A stretch of DNA of 64,000 nt from positions 124,001 through 188,000 of the forward strand of contig WHVA01000177.1 of assembly GCA_015179125.1 (NCBI GenBank), in the 5' to 3' direction. Every line of letters starts with the position of its first letter. The first letter of the stretch is position 1. The notes beneath the pieces were generated by a model. That model saw only the letters and a program-made list of their open reading frames with translations. It was not told the origin of the DNA and ran no database searches. Source of the stretch: Gautieria morchelliformis (taxonomy: Eukaryota > Basidiomycota > Agaricomycetes > Gomphales > Gomphaceae). The position numbers and the translations under genes are program-made. Below, in pieces: positions 44,701-55,589 of this stretch.

Positions 44701-45859
44701 GTAAAGTGACTTCTACTGTTTTATCTCCAACCTTATTGGATAATACGAGCAGTCCTGAACTGAAGGCATCGAAGGTGCCTTTGTTGGCTGCTCGGATAGT
44801 CCTCGGCTGTGAGAATTGGCAGTAGTTCCTCAATAAATTTTTATGAGGAGTCATATGCGATGTCGTTCCGGTGTCGAGTATGACTATAACTCCTGAGGAC
44901 GTGCTCGAATTAAAATTAGAGCACTCGTCGAAATTGGTGAAGGCAAGATGCCCATCATCACTTTCCTCAGAAGAGGACTCTTCTTTGGCAACATTTGCTT
45001 TTGCTTTACCCTTCTTCTTCTTCTTGCCTTTGGCTTTTTTCTTCTGACGTGGTCCTTGACCTTCTTTACCACCTCCTTTAGCCCAGCAATTTTCGATGGA
45101 ATGTCCAGGCTTTTTGCAGTTGGTGCATATATGCGCCCTCTGCCCCTTCTGGTCCTTCTTGGTAGATGAACCAATAAACACCTGCTCTTCTTGTGGGAGT
45201 GTTTTCTTCCTGTCATACTGAGCCTTTAGTACCCTAATAATATCATCAGGGACTAATGGCCTCCCGCATTCTTCAAGCGAAGTGGTAAGGGTGTTCATGA
45301 CTGCCTCATAGGATGGTGGAAGTGACACAAGGATAATGTCCATGAATTCTTCTTCAGAAACTCTGGCTCCCATCTCATTAAGACGAGCATATAGGTCTTG
45401 GGCCTTGTCCAAGTGGTCTCTCAAGTCTCCATCCTCAGGACATCTCATACTGCGGAGTTGTCTCTGCAGGCTGGTGAGGACCATCTTGGGCTTTTTGGTC
45501 ATCTCATTGACCAATGCATCCCAAGTCTCTTTTGCTGTCTTTTGTTTCTGTAGCATCAGAGCTAGTGACTCTGACACTGAAACAATGATTTGGGTCTTGG
45601 CTTGTCCTTCTCTAGCAAGATATCTCTCCAGCTTCTCCTCAGCCTTATCCATCTGAGCTTCCTCAGTTTCTGTAAGAATATGGCCTGGGGGCATGACTGG
45701 AGGATCAGGAGGTCGGGTGACTCTCCCTTCTACATGCTTGAGTAGATTTTTGGACTCGAAATAGCTGATGAGAGTGGCTCGCCACAATGGCCAATTACTT
45801 CCATCAGTAGCAAGCTTCTCAACACCCAATAGTTTCTCAGAAGTGTCTCCGGGGCCCAT
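41766..45859 (-). pseudogene. Ty1/copia Gag-Pol, three in-frame stops
   Basis: One continuous phase runs from ATG 45859 to about 41766. It contains Gag (NWPLWRATLISYFESKNLL, with zinc knuckle CTNCKKPGHSIENC), protease (VILDTGTTSHM), the GAG-pre-integrase HQKMGHIS, integrase core (VSDRGGEYTSSEF, DTPESNGVAERLNRT) and RT (WVFVWKRNPEGKPIKPKSR, QMDVDYAYLN, AVDDLTI). RNase H follows (GYSDADWGSQSHRRSYSA, LSSTEAEFIALTHVGKEALW, YSDNQSAITI). In-frame stops: TAG at 44456-44458, TGA near 44280 (in place of the Trp of the integrase D-V-W-G motif) and TAG at 42539-42541. The RNase H end breaks off after QQHTRTK into the Harbinger-like arm. Otherwise little decayed. Confidence 0.93.
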
Positions 45860-45864
45860 AACCC
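45852..45864 (-). promoter_or_regulatory. Primer-binding site: half-tRNA of initiator Met type, overlapping gag start
   Basis: Directly after the LTR, the minus strand reads GGGTTATGGGCCC, complementary to the anticodon arm of eukaryotic initiator tRNA-Met (GGGCCCATAACCC), the primer arrangement known from Drosophila copia. The gag start codon (45859-45857) lies inside this 13-nt site. Assignment rests on remembered tRNA sequence; the tRNA of this organism is not in the window. Confidence 0.7.
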
Positions 45865-46362
45865 TGTAGAGGACAGGAATTATAGGCAGTAGGTTTGGAC
45901 TTGTTGCTCAAAAGAATAGACTAGAAATTAATTCACTCTCTCAGTGAATTTAGTTGTCACTATAAATATATTATACACTACCTAGAAATTAATTCACTAC
46001 AGAGGATTTCTAGGTCAATAAATCGAAAGAATACTAGACTAATTTACTTGCCTCTCTCAGTGAATTTAGTTGTCACTGAGAGAGGGGGAAATCTGTCTCA
46101 CTGTGCATGTACTACTACCTGGCTCTTTAGCGCCCAAGAGCTCGCGCGTCGAAGTCATTTCAGACTCCGCTGGGTGCAGTCGCTTGTGAAAATAGAAATA
46201 ACAAAATGAAATGGAGAGGTAGGGAGTGACAGGAAAATTTCAAAAATAATCAGAGAAATGGATGCATGGTACAAGAACAATGTGAGAAGAGATTGAAACA
46301 CCATACAATAAATCGAATATATTATGCTTGATGTTGGTGCAGGAGCATAAATGCACCCAACA
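45865..46362 (-). mobile_element. 5' LTR of the copia element
   Basis: 498 bp, minus strand TGTTGGGTGC to CTCTACA, next to the primer-binding site. It contains a direct duplication of CTAGAAATTAATTCACT about 61 bp apart, with the intervening block missing from the solo copy at 54489. Two further family members are in the window: truncated at 30677-31092, solo at 54489-54925. Confidence 0.92.
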
Positions 46363-46410
46363 AGTCAGTCCTGCAGTGGCCAAGAAAATAGGGCCCTGTA
46401 AGACGTGCTG

Positions 46411-46580
46411 GCAGCGCGTAAGTACCTTTTCAATTCTATACTACTGGTTTCTAATCTACTAGTTAGCTCAAGACACATTACAAGATAGTCAAAACATTGC
46501 GTGAACAACCTGGGTTCGGATGGAACAAGGGCAAGGAGCTTGTCACGGCGTCAAAAGAGGTGTGGGATGCATATATCCTG
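46411..46580 (+). pseudogene. SANT/Myb-like domain fragment of the Harbinger-like element
   Basis: An exon end at 46417 (TCWQR), a 49-nt GTAAGT-TAG intron (46418-46466) and an exon at 46467-46580 encode LKTHYKIVKTLREQPGFGWN and LVTASKEVWDAYIL, ending at a GTGAGT donor. This is the pattern of Myb/SANT-like DNA-binding proteins carried by fungal Harbinger-type elements (family recollection). The N-terminal half is lost, apparently with the copia insertion and deletion. Confidence 0.6.
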
Positions 46581-46938
46581 GTGAGTACATGTGCCGCATA
46601 TCTATTCGGTGTTTCTGGAGCCTCTCCGACGTGCCCCGTCTCAATCGGGAATGTACTGGCGCCATTGCTTTCTTCGAAGTGGTGCGGTGGCAGCGGTGCA
46701 GAGGACAAATTCTGTGTCACGTGACAGAATTTCAGTTTGGAAGTGTTCGGCTGCCTTCGGTGAAATTGAGCAAAATCACGCATTTTGAGTGTCGCGTTCG
46801 GCGGGTTGAAACTGAGCAAACGAGATCACAATACCGCACCACCCGAATTGACATTGCGTTTTCTAATTGTGAATTACAATTCCGCCGCCGAACGAGCTCT
46901 TAGTGTCTTTGACGAGCAGTAGCAAAAAATTTTTTTTT

Positions 46939-48111
46939 CTAAATCATTTGTCTAGCTTCCACTGAAACGCCTCGCTCCACTAATAACGGAAACGCAGACA
47001 CTGTGCTCATACATATCCTATTAACCACTGCGCTATCCTTCTCAATGTTCATATCTTCATCGCTCACCCAAATGGCGAAATCCAGCTTTTGCAGAAACTC
47101 GAACTGAGCGCCGGCAAGAATACGGTCAACTTGCTGCCAAACGAAGCGATACTCTTCATAAAAGGTGTCCTCGTAAACGATGAACCCGAGTGTGATCTTT
47201 TCTAATCGATTAGATGCCTTGATACTTGAGAGGAATCGTAAAAACCAGGGTAAATCCGTCGAGGTCATGAGGCCTGTGGACATATCCAAGAAACGCAAAT
47301 TTAGAAATTTAAGAGCAGTATTGAACTCCCAATTGATGTTGAAGTCAGGTGTAGCTTCGATGAAGTCAGACGATGGTACTCAATTCAGAATAAGTAGGCA
47401 CTCACCGTCCGGCAGGTGAAGCTTGAGCTGCTTCAGGGAGCTGCCAATAGTGCGGAGCAGCCGGTTGACAACATCTTCCCCAGCGGTTATATGCAAAATC
47501 TCGACGTGAGATAGATCCACAAGAGATCGGGGCTCAAGAAGCCAGTCGACGAGCTTGAGTAACGCGTTGTTATGCAACATTGGCCTCAGACGCAGGTCAG
47601 AGAGGCGTCGCCATTTGGTCAAAGTGGACATTCGTCCACCTCCCATTTCTTCTGGAGTCAAAGGCACCTCGTCCCTGTCTGTGGTACTAATGTTAAACAC
47701 CGAGAGGCTTGTGAGATCTCTAGCATGAGAAACGAAATTGGAGAGGTCATCGAGGGAAGCAACCAGAGAAGAGATTGTCTGAGATCTACCGCGAATGTGT
47801 TCCAACATAGTGGCATAACGTGTAGTTTCTGTAGGTTTCCGAGTTTGCGCAACACCAAGGGGAGCGTTTCGTCGGTGGCCATCCAATTCTTGTCACAGAG
47901 CGCACAATCCGCATCAAGTAGCTTCAGCGGCCGAGTAAACACGACATTATGAAAGAGTCGTCGTTGGCATAAGGGGAAGCCATGAACGACAAACCAATGA
48001 GCATGTGCGGAGAGTATCCAAGTCAGGATCGTGCAGGCCACGAGGAGGAAAGTAGGTGGGCTTCGGGTAGGAGTCGATAATGGCACAAATGAGCTCTTGT
48101 GCTAGCTGCAT
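46939..48111 (-). pseudogene. F-box protein gene, apparently frameshifted
   Basis: The N-terminus from ATG 48111 (MQLAQELICAIIDSYPKPTY) and LDTLRTCSLVCRSWLP is a typical agaricomycete F-box, which recruits the protein to SCF ubiquitin ligases. The continuation CQRRLFHNVVFTRPLKLLD is in a different phase, one base apart near 47965. A second phase change lies near 47760 before LDDLSNFVSHARDLTSLSVF. The leucine-rich C-terminal part is in good order: VEILHITAGEDVVNRLLRTIG, an intron GTGAGT-AAG at about 47407-47359, then NINWEFNTALKFLNLRFLDMSTG, to the stop at 46939. Either there are small unrecognised introns or the gene is dead. Confidence 0.6.
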
Positions 48112-48956
48112 GCTTGTCCACCGACTGCAGGAGAGACCGTTGGAAGAGGTAGTCGAGGTCTTACAGTACACTGTATAGTTGCTTAGTAATCTTACGCCGG
48201 AAACTTATATACGGTAATCGGAGTCCAAACTGACATCGATTTGGGAGAAAAAAGAATGGAAATAGTGCAAGCAAGTGTACTTCGGAACAGAACAGCGGGG
48301 TCGTGCTGCCTACTAACGACTTCGGCGGCGAGAGCTGGTTACGGACCCCGGTTACAAGGAGAGGTCCACGGCGAGTGTTGAGCCTGGCTTGGCGGTCACC
48401 TGTCCCCAACCTGGAATTAATTGACGACGCACGCCATACGCCTGCACAGGGCAGTGTTCCCGCAGCGCAGCAGTTGGGTGCCGCGGAGAGGATATGTTCT
48501 GTCGGCAATCGGACCGTCACGCCTGAAGCTCATACTACTATACAATCCCTCGTCCGGCAGTGGGAATGCGGGTTTGAATCTCGCTGAATATTGAGCGCTA
48601 TCTGATCTGTGCGCGAAGACATTGATGGATCTATGCGATGGGCAAGCGGGCTCTCGGTGGCAGCGCTCTGTGATGTCCCTCTATGTAGACTTGTTCCGGT
48701 AAAACGCTTCCGCATCCGCCCGCGTGTTCCTAGGTGAGTGTGGGATTTCCCGGATCAGTTTCTTGGGAAGCAGGTGAGTTTAAGTATGAGTAACTGTCGG
48801 CAACGACATGGAGGATACCTCGGCTGCACCTCAGACGCTATGGATTTTGCCATGTCAAGTCTGCGGGCTTTCCTGTAGAACTGGTGTAATCTGTTGCTTT
48901 CTAGGGGCCAGTACGCCTCCCTCACCATGAGACTGGCATCAGCCTCGACTTGCAAG
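48112..48956. other. Intergenic region
   Basis: Promoter side of the F-box gene and upstream of a tRNA gene. At 48575-48592 a GCGGGTTTGAATCTCGC stretch looks like a tRNA T-arm, but no complete cloverleaf forms around it. No gene recognised. Confidence 0.4.
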
Positions 48957-49048
48957 GGCAATATGACCGAGTGGTTAAGGTGTCAGATTCGAATGCCGTT
49001 CCCATCTGATCCTCTTTGAGGGCGCAGGTTCGAATCCTGCTATTGTCG
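48957..49048 (+). tRNA. tRNA-Ser (anticodon CGA) with a short intron
   Basis: Acceptor stem GGCAATA with TATTGTC and discriminator G at 49048. D-arm with GAGTGGTTAAGG. Anticodon stem TCAGA/TCTGA around TT-CGA-A, interrupted by an intron of about 10 nt (TGCCGTTCCC) at the usual position after base 37. A long variable arm (CCTC-TTT-GAGG), as expected for tRNA-Ser, and T-arm GCAGG-TTCGAAT-CCTGC. A TTTT terminator follows at 49053-49056. CCA is not encoded, as usual in eukaryotes. Confidence 0.93.
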
Positions 49049-49290
49049 TTCCTTTTGTCCGTCATTTTACGACGGGTTGTTCCGTATATGGAAGTTGTAT
49101 TTTTGCTTACTCTATCTATATGTCCGCTTTGTCATACCATCCGGGTATCATGAATTGGCACTATCCAATTGCAAACGCAGCCCAAGCCTGCCCATCACAG
49201 CTGCCGACGGTGACCATATCCCCTGGTCGTCGACCAGAGCACCTTGCTGCTCAGTGTCCAGTCTATCGCGGGACCAGACAAGCGTCTCTC

Positions 49291-49490
49291 CAGTCGTCGA
49301 CATCCACAACCTTGCCCATCTGAGACCGCTGTGGCTTTCGCGTCTTCGCCATCCACGACTCTCTGCGAACACTGAGCCGGGTGTCGTTGACATAGACTTC
49401 CCTCTCTGCCAGCACTGAGGCTCACGTCGTCGACATCGACGACCTTGCCTGTCTGCAAATCCTGACGCTCGCGTCGTCGACATCGACACG
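49291..49490 (+). repeat. Repeated CGTCGTCGACATCGAC-like motif upstream of the INO80-F-like gene
   Basis: CAGTCGTCGACATCCAC (49291), GTGTCGTTGACATAGAC (49381), ACGTCGTCGACATCGAC (49424) and GCGTCGTCGACATCGAC (49471) are imperfect copies of one motif. They lie between the tRNA and the start codon at 49497, in probable promoter or 5' leader sequence. Confidence 0.75.
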
Positions 49491-49496
49491 CATCCC

Positions 49497-52275
49497 ATGT
49501 CCCACCCCCACCCCCACCACCCCCACCACCCCCCTCTCCAGCATCCATACCCGCACCCACATCCCACCCACCCCCTCCCCAGCCCACATACCCACCCAGT
49601 CTCCCACACCTACCCCAACCCCTCCTCGCCCCCCGAAGACGCAAACTACCTCACAAAGTACAAGGAGCTCAAAAGGAAGGTGAGGGAGGTCGAGCTCGTA
49701 AGTCCTGTCCGCCTCGCCCGCCTGCCCTTGTCTTGACCCCCGCCCCACAGGACAACGACCGCCTCCACATCAAGGTCCTCAAGACAAAGAAGAATATACA
49801 GAGGCTCAGGATAGAGCGTGCGTGAGTCCCTTTCCTGTCTTCCGACCCTCACCCTGCTCACCACTCTTTCCCCCGAGCCAGCATCCTCTACGAACGCCTC
49901 TCCGCCATCCCACCCTATACACCATCCCCCCTCCTCCCTCCCACCGCGAGCGCGAGCACGAAGCGACCCCGCTCGACGCAAGGGATCCCGTTGATGACCA
50001 CACCGACCACCGCCACAGCGATCACGGTGCGCACCGCAACGATCACCGCTTCGATCGGCCCCACCCGCACCCACACCCGCACCCTGATTTACACCACGCG
50101 CCCCCCGATCTCCACCAGGATCGCCACGACCGTCACCCCCACGCCCAGGAGTATCCTCACCCGGCCCCGCATCCGCACCATGCACACGCCCCGCCCCATC
50201 CCGTCTACGACCCGTACGCCGCAGGGGGCCACCCCGGGTATGCCCCGATGGAGGTCGATGGCGACGGCGCACACCCAGCCCCGCCAGGCGTACACGTGTC
50301 CCATTCGTCGTCCGCGTCCGCGTCCTCGCGGCGCCATCACCAGCCGCCCTCCACGGACGACTCCCCCGCCGCACACCCCGTCGCGTCCGCCGCAGGCAGC
50401 GCCAGCGGCGGTGGCGTACCCCTCCCCGTCTCGCTCCCGCCGCCCCCTGGGTCCTTTACCCACGGGCACACGTCGCCCCAACTCCAGCCCCCCGCGGCCC
50501 AGCACGCTCAACGCCACGCCGTCCACCCTATCTCAAACATGACGGCGCTTCACGCCCGGGAGCGCGAGGCCTATCCGTTCCCGCACCACTCGCAGAACAC
50601 GCAGCATTATGTCCAGCTCGCCCAGAACTTCACCGCGCCCGCGCCCCACGGCCTCCCCGCGCGTGGGCATCACTCCCGGGAGCGCGAGCGCATCCCCGCG
50701 CCCCCCGGCCCCGGCCCATCCCTCCCGCCCATACGCACGCATATCCATGAGGCAGGTGTGCGCGTGGAGGCACGTTCGTCTGCGTCGGCTGCCGGGTCGC
50801 CGTATCAGCACACGAGCAGCCACGGCGGGTCAGGCTCGCCGTATCCCAACTCCGGGTCCTCGCCGTACCAGCCCGCTCACTCGCCGCACAGGCATGCGCA
50901 CGCGCCGCATAACGGGTACGCGCAGGCACACCCGTTCGATCGCGAGCGGCAGCAGCGGGAGCGCGACCGTGCGGCGCGGGACCACGACGCGCGCGAGTGG
51001 GCCCGCGAGTGGGAGCGCGAGCGCGAGCTGAACGTGGGGCGCACGGCGCCCCAGCCCCAGCCCCCGCAGCGCCCCGCGAATGGGGCTGGAGCGTCTACAC
51101 CCCCCGTCCCACCGCCCGCTGCGCCCCTGCGTGACCGCGCACGCCCCGGGTCGGGCGTGTCGGGACACTCGGGTGCACACACTCCGCCCGTGCCGGGCGC
51201 ACACAGCGCACAAAACGCACACAGCACAGCGGCCGCCCCGTCCGCAGCAGCAGCAGCAGCGCAGCCGCACCCGCCCCCCGCCCGCACCGGCAGCGTGACG
51301 CCAACGCCGACTACGCCGGTCCCCCCTCCCAGCTTGCCGCGCCGCCCCCGCGCAGGCTCCGGCGCGTCCTCCACGCCGCCCGTCCCCCCACCCCGCGCCA
51401 CCGCCGCCCCGTCCGTGCCCCCGCCCGCCGCGCCAGCCCGCGGGCATGCCGGCTCGCCCCTGATCCTCGCCGCGCCGCCGGGCGCTGCAACGCGACAAGG
51501 GCAAGGGCAAGGGCAAGGCGCTGCGCCGGGCCACAGAACGGCCCCGCCGCGTCCGGCATCGGGCTCCGACACTACGATGACAGTGTCGGTGTCGGGGCGC
51601 GCGTCGCCAGGTGCGGCGGGCGCGGGTGGGGGTGCAGGTGTGGGTGGGCACGCTGCGGGCGGGGGGGCGGGCGCGGGCCTGTCTGCGTCTGCGTCTGCGT
51701 CTGGCGGGAGCGCCGCGGGCGGTGCGCAGGGGACGTACCGCGAGAGCCATGTGCGGGCGCGGACCGTGTGGTCGTCGGATGCGGATGTGGATATGAATCG
51801 GGATCAGGATCGGGATCGGGATCGGAATGGGAAGCAGGATCAGGCGCGGGATCGGGATCGGGATAGGAAGCAGGATCAGGCGCGGGATATGGATGTGGAT
51901 GCGGATGTGCACATGGACGCCGCGCGGGAGTACACGACGGACGAGGAGGAGCGGGACCAGGTGAACGTAGAGTGGAATCAGTGGGAGTTGCAGAGGAGGG
52001 ACGAGAGGGAGGCGAGGGACAGGGCGCGTGTGGCGGAGCGGGAGCAGCCGTATCCACCATCGCATCCGCATTCGTACCCGCAGCCACATCCGCACCAGGG
52101 GGCGCGGGCACGTGTCGCAGGGGTTGAGAACGGGAGGGAGGGGGGGACGGGGAGGGATGGACACCCGGTTGCGACTGGGGTGGCAATGGGACCGGACAGG
52201 GACAGGCCCAGGGAGACGGCAAGGGCGCGGGCCGACGGTGTGCCGAGGGTGAGGGAGGGGGAGATGATGGAGTAG
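49497..52275 (+). CDS. INO80-subunit-F-like coiled-coil protein with long low-complexity tail
   Basis: Exon 1 (49497-49697) encodes a His/Pro-rich start and NYLTKYKELKRKVREVE. Exon 2 (49751-49821) gives NDRLHIKVLKTKKNIQRLRI. Exon 3 (from 49882) continues ILYERLSAI. Together these form the short charged helix I associate with the INO80 complex subunit F domain of fungal chromatin remodellers (recollection, not tested). The remainder is a very GC-rich open frame to TGA at 52275. It is rich in His/Pro, then Ala/Gly/Pro/Ser, with an Arg-Asp/Gln-Asp repeat near 51795-51900. Problem: the helix and the long frame are in different phases, and no GT donor lies between 49882 and 49985, so an indel or sequence error in the C-run near 49925 is likely. 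Confidence 0.65.
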
Positions 52276-53321
52276 GGTGGGCCGTCGGTGGTGGGGGGAG
52301 ATGGGTGGGAGAGTGGGGCGGTGAGGGGGATGGATGCAGGAGTAGGAGGAAGGAGGCGGGAGCGGCGGGTTACCGGCATACATACGACGACTGGGGATGG
52401 GAGGGGGATGCATGCGGGGGTGGGAGAAGGAAGCGGGACCGGTTTCAGGCACACGCACGACGTCCGCTTCGAGCGATTGGCAGGGGATGCTGAGGGTCTC
52501 AACACGGGCACGATTCGCGATCCACAACCACGACGCGGGCGGGCAAGCGACGCACGACTCGCACTCGCCCTCCACTCCCTTCCCTAATCTCAAAGCCCCA
52601 CTCGACCTCGCCATACCGAAAACACACCCCGACGTCGTGACTCAAAAAGGTCAAACACTGGAAAATTCAAACACCACCCTTGACGCGAACTCAAAAGGCA
52701 GGAAGGTTTATGAAAGGGCAGGCTTATGGTCGGAATATGATATGATATGATATGATACTTATGATGCCCCTTATACCGTTGATCGCTGGGTACTACTGAA
52801 CAGGAACTAGGAATCGTCTATACTTTGCTGCTGCAGGAAGAAATGTCGATACCGTAACAGAGACATAAAATATCACGGTAGAACATATGTATCCTATGTA
52901 AAGCTGTCAGAGAGACAAAATCGAGTATTCGCTCTAGGTGTACTAGGCTCGCGCGTCCTAGTCTTCGGTCCCAATCGACCCTCCATGCCTCACGTCCCCG
53001 CTACATCCCACTTCCTGCCCACACGCCACATGGCCACACACGTACTGTGACAGCCCTACCCGCCGTCAACATACACCGACAACGACGTGTCGTCGCAAGC
53101 AGGGATTGATTGTTGAGCTGGACCGCCTGGGTAGGTCGTACCCATCCCAAACACTTCATGACCGCCAAGCTAGGCTCATCGAAATACCCCAGCACCTTGC
53201 TCGAAGTCGTTAGTCGGCAGATTCTACACGACCCGCTGTTCTGTTCCGAAGGGGACGCGGGTATACTCGCGTCACTCTTTTGTTCACTTTCCATGCCAAA
53301 AGTTCACTTTCACCACTTCCA
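52276..53321. other. Intergenic region with a short ATATG microsatellite
   Basis: Contains four to five copies of ATATG at 52735-52757. A minus-strand frame of 97 codons at 53001-53294 and an overlapping plus-strand frame show no family resemblance. It ends exactly at the first Helitron 3' end. Confidence 0.45.
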
Positions 53322-53520
53322 CTAGGTGGATACCCGCGCTTCGCGCGGGGGTGTAGGTCAAACTCATCGGTAAGGTCAAATGCATCAGCAAGGTCAAATG
53401 CCTTGGGTAAATCAAACTTGGGATAAGTCAAACACATTCAGATAAGAAAATTTCATTCAGATAAGTAAAATGCATCTTATTGATTCAAAGTAGCTCTAAG
53501 TAACCTATCAAGGTAGGTAA

Positions 53521-54207
53521 TGTTATGACCATGCTGCTCGACCAACTCTGGTACCTCCACACCTCCTCTGACTCTATTCCACAACATCTGCACTTTGACC
53601 TTTTGATCCCCTTGTTCTTTACTATTCACAGGCTTCCCCTTTTGACTCTATTCACCAGCCTTCCCTACTTAACTGTTAGCATAGCAAGTCTGGAGCATCA
53701 GGAGTTCCATTTGTTCCACTATCAATTAGACCTACATGCCCCTTGTTCTTTTGCCTATTGTTCTTAGTTCTGCCTGGCACCCCATTGTAGTTCCCCTTGT
53801 TCCATATTAGTTACTTACTCCATTTATTCTAGTTGCTCTTGCTCGCACCGGAATTGCTTACCTCTACCTTCTGACATGTTGTCTAAGCTCTTTGTATAAA
53901 ACCCAGCCATGTATGCCTCTGTTCTGCAATCAGATAATCAACTTCAATAAATGACTCCCTTTACACTGTCTCCTGTTCTTAGCACAGCAAGTACTTGCAA
54001 GGCCTCTGTCTCTCTGACCTCCGTATTCCAACTTGATTTCTGATATCCAACTTAAATTGCTCCTTGAACCCTTACCTACTTCAGTTACAATACTCGACCT
54101 CTTCCAACTTCCAATATCCGATCACCAAAATACTTAGGATGATAGTTGGGGGCGCAACATGTAAGTTGAAGCCGCAGTCCTTTTAGAGCCAAACCTGATA
54201 AATAACA
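53521..54207 (+). mobile_element. Solo LTR with 5-bp target duplication GGTAA
   Basis: 687 bp with perfect inverted termini TGTTAT and ATAACA, flanked by GGTAA on both sides (53516-53520 and 54208-54212). A TATA box (TATAAA, 53895) and AATAAA (53946) mark the U3-R region on the plus strand. Copy H4 keeps the unoccupied site (GGTAATG once, near 59105-59112), which proves the insertion. A partial second copy is at 58424-58983. Confidence 0.9.
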
Positions 54208-54212
54208 GGTAA

Positions 54213-55500
54213 TGACTCTACACATTTCTCCCATGTCTGTGTGTCCCCTACCTCAGGTGTAGCATGTCCTCACCTGTAGCATGTCCTCACCTGTAGTGTG
54301 TCATCACACTTCATCTGTCCTTGCATATATCGCATCCTCACACGTAGCGTGTCCTCACAGGTGGCATGTCCCCACATGTACTGTGTCCCCAAGTATAGTG
54401 TGCATAGTGTGTTCCTCAAGTATAGTGTGTGTAGTGTGTCCCTTGTTTGTAACATGTCCCTTGTTTGTAACGTGTCCCTTGTTTGCAGTGTAGTAGACAG
54501 GAATTATAGGCAGTAGGTATGGACTTGTTGCTCAAAAGAATAGACTAGAAATTAATTCACTACAGAGAATTTCTAGGTCAATAAATCGAAAGAATACTAG
54601 ACTAATTTACTTGCCTCTCTCAGTGAATTTAGTTGTCACTGAGAGAGGGGGAAATCTGTCTCACTGTGCATGTACTACTACCCGGCTCTTTAGCGCCCAA
54701 GAGCTTGCGCGTCGAAGTCATTTCAGACTCCGCTGGGTGCAGCCGCTTGTGAAAATAGAAATAACAAAATAAAATGGAGAGGTAGGGAGTGACTGGAAAA
54801 TTTCGAAAATAATCAGAGAAATGGATGCATGGTACAAGAACAATGTGAGAAGAGATTGGAACACCATACAATAAATCGAATATATTATGCTTGATTTTGG
54901 TGCAGGAGCATAAATGCACCCAACATGCAGTGTGTCCCCCAAATATAGCTTGTCTCCAATGCATAGTGTGCCCTGTGAATAGCATGCATCCCGCAAGTGT
55001 AGGATGTCCTGCAAGTGTAGCCTGGCCTCCGAGTGTAGCATGTCCTCCAAGTGTAGTGTGTCCCCCATGTGTAGTGTGTTGCCCAAGTATAGCACACATA
55101 GCATGTCCTTTGTTTGTAGTGTGTCCCCGCATGTAGCATGCCCCAAGTATAGCATGTGTAGTATGTCCCCATGCATAGCATATCCCCTGTGCATTGTCCC
55201 CCATGTGGAGCATGTCCCCTGAGTGTAGCATGTCCCCATGCCCCATGCATAGCGTGCATGTCCCCACGCATAGCATACATGTCCCCATGCCTAGTGTGCA
55301 TGTCCCCAAGCATAGTGTGTCCCCACTCATAGCGTGCATGTCCCCACACATAGCGTGTGTCCCCACGTATAGTGTGCGTGTCCCCACACATAGTGTGCAT
55401 GGCATGCCCCTCAAGTATAGCATGCATAGCATGTCCCAATGGCGTGTGTAGCAGTCACTTGTTTGTAATGTGTCACCCATGTGTAACATATCCCCAAGGG
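54213..55500 (+). repeat. 17-bp minisatellite array in H1
   Basis: Units resemble GTGTCCCCACATGTAGC, with period near 17 and variants of 15-20. The array is interrupted at 54489-54925 by a solo copia LTR. Long open frames over the array on both strands are repeat artefacts. Confidence 0.85.
54489..54925 (-). mobile_element. Solo copia LTR with 5-bp target duplication TGCAG
   Basis: 437 bp, minus strand TGTTGGGTGC to CTACA, same family as 45865-46362 but lacking the 61-bp segment between the two CTAGAAATTAATTCACT copies. Both sides carry TGCAG, an exact 5-bp target duplication inside the minisatellite. Confidence 0.92.
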
Positions 55501-55589
55501 CCTCAAAGTGAAGCAAGCAGAGGCTATTACTTATCATTAACTTTTAGCAAACTCAGGGACATGTATCAATATCTATTTTGTGACATATA

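Larger units (their letters stand above)
41608..46899. mobile_element. Harbinger-like TIR element containing a copia insertion
   Basis: The left end GAGCCCGTTCG and right end CGAACGAGCTC are imperfect inverted repeats, each flanked on the outside by TTA, the 3-bp target site typical of PIF/Harbinger elements. Inside the right half is a fragment of a SANT/Myb-like gene (46411-46580). Between them lies a copia element with its 5' LTR but no 3' LTR, so a deletion removed the copia 3' end and the left half of the host element. I see no transposase. Confidence 0.45.

Noticed and set aside
48530..48600. Second tRNA or tRNA-derived repeat
   Set aside because: GCGGGTTTGAATCTCGC can form a T-arm, but I cannot pair an acceptor stem, D-arm or anticodon arm around it.
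50089..52614. Long minus-strand and second-phase plus-strand frames across the INO80-F-like gene
   Set aside because: Frames of up to 594 codons are expected by chance in DNA this GC-rich; they lack start context and family resemblance.
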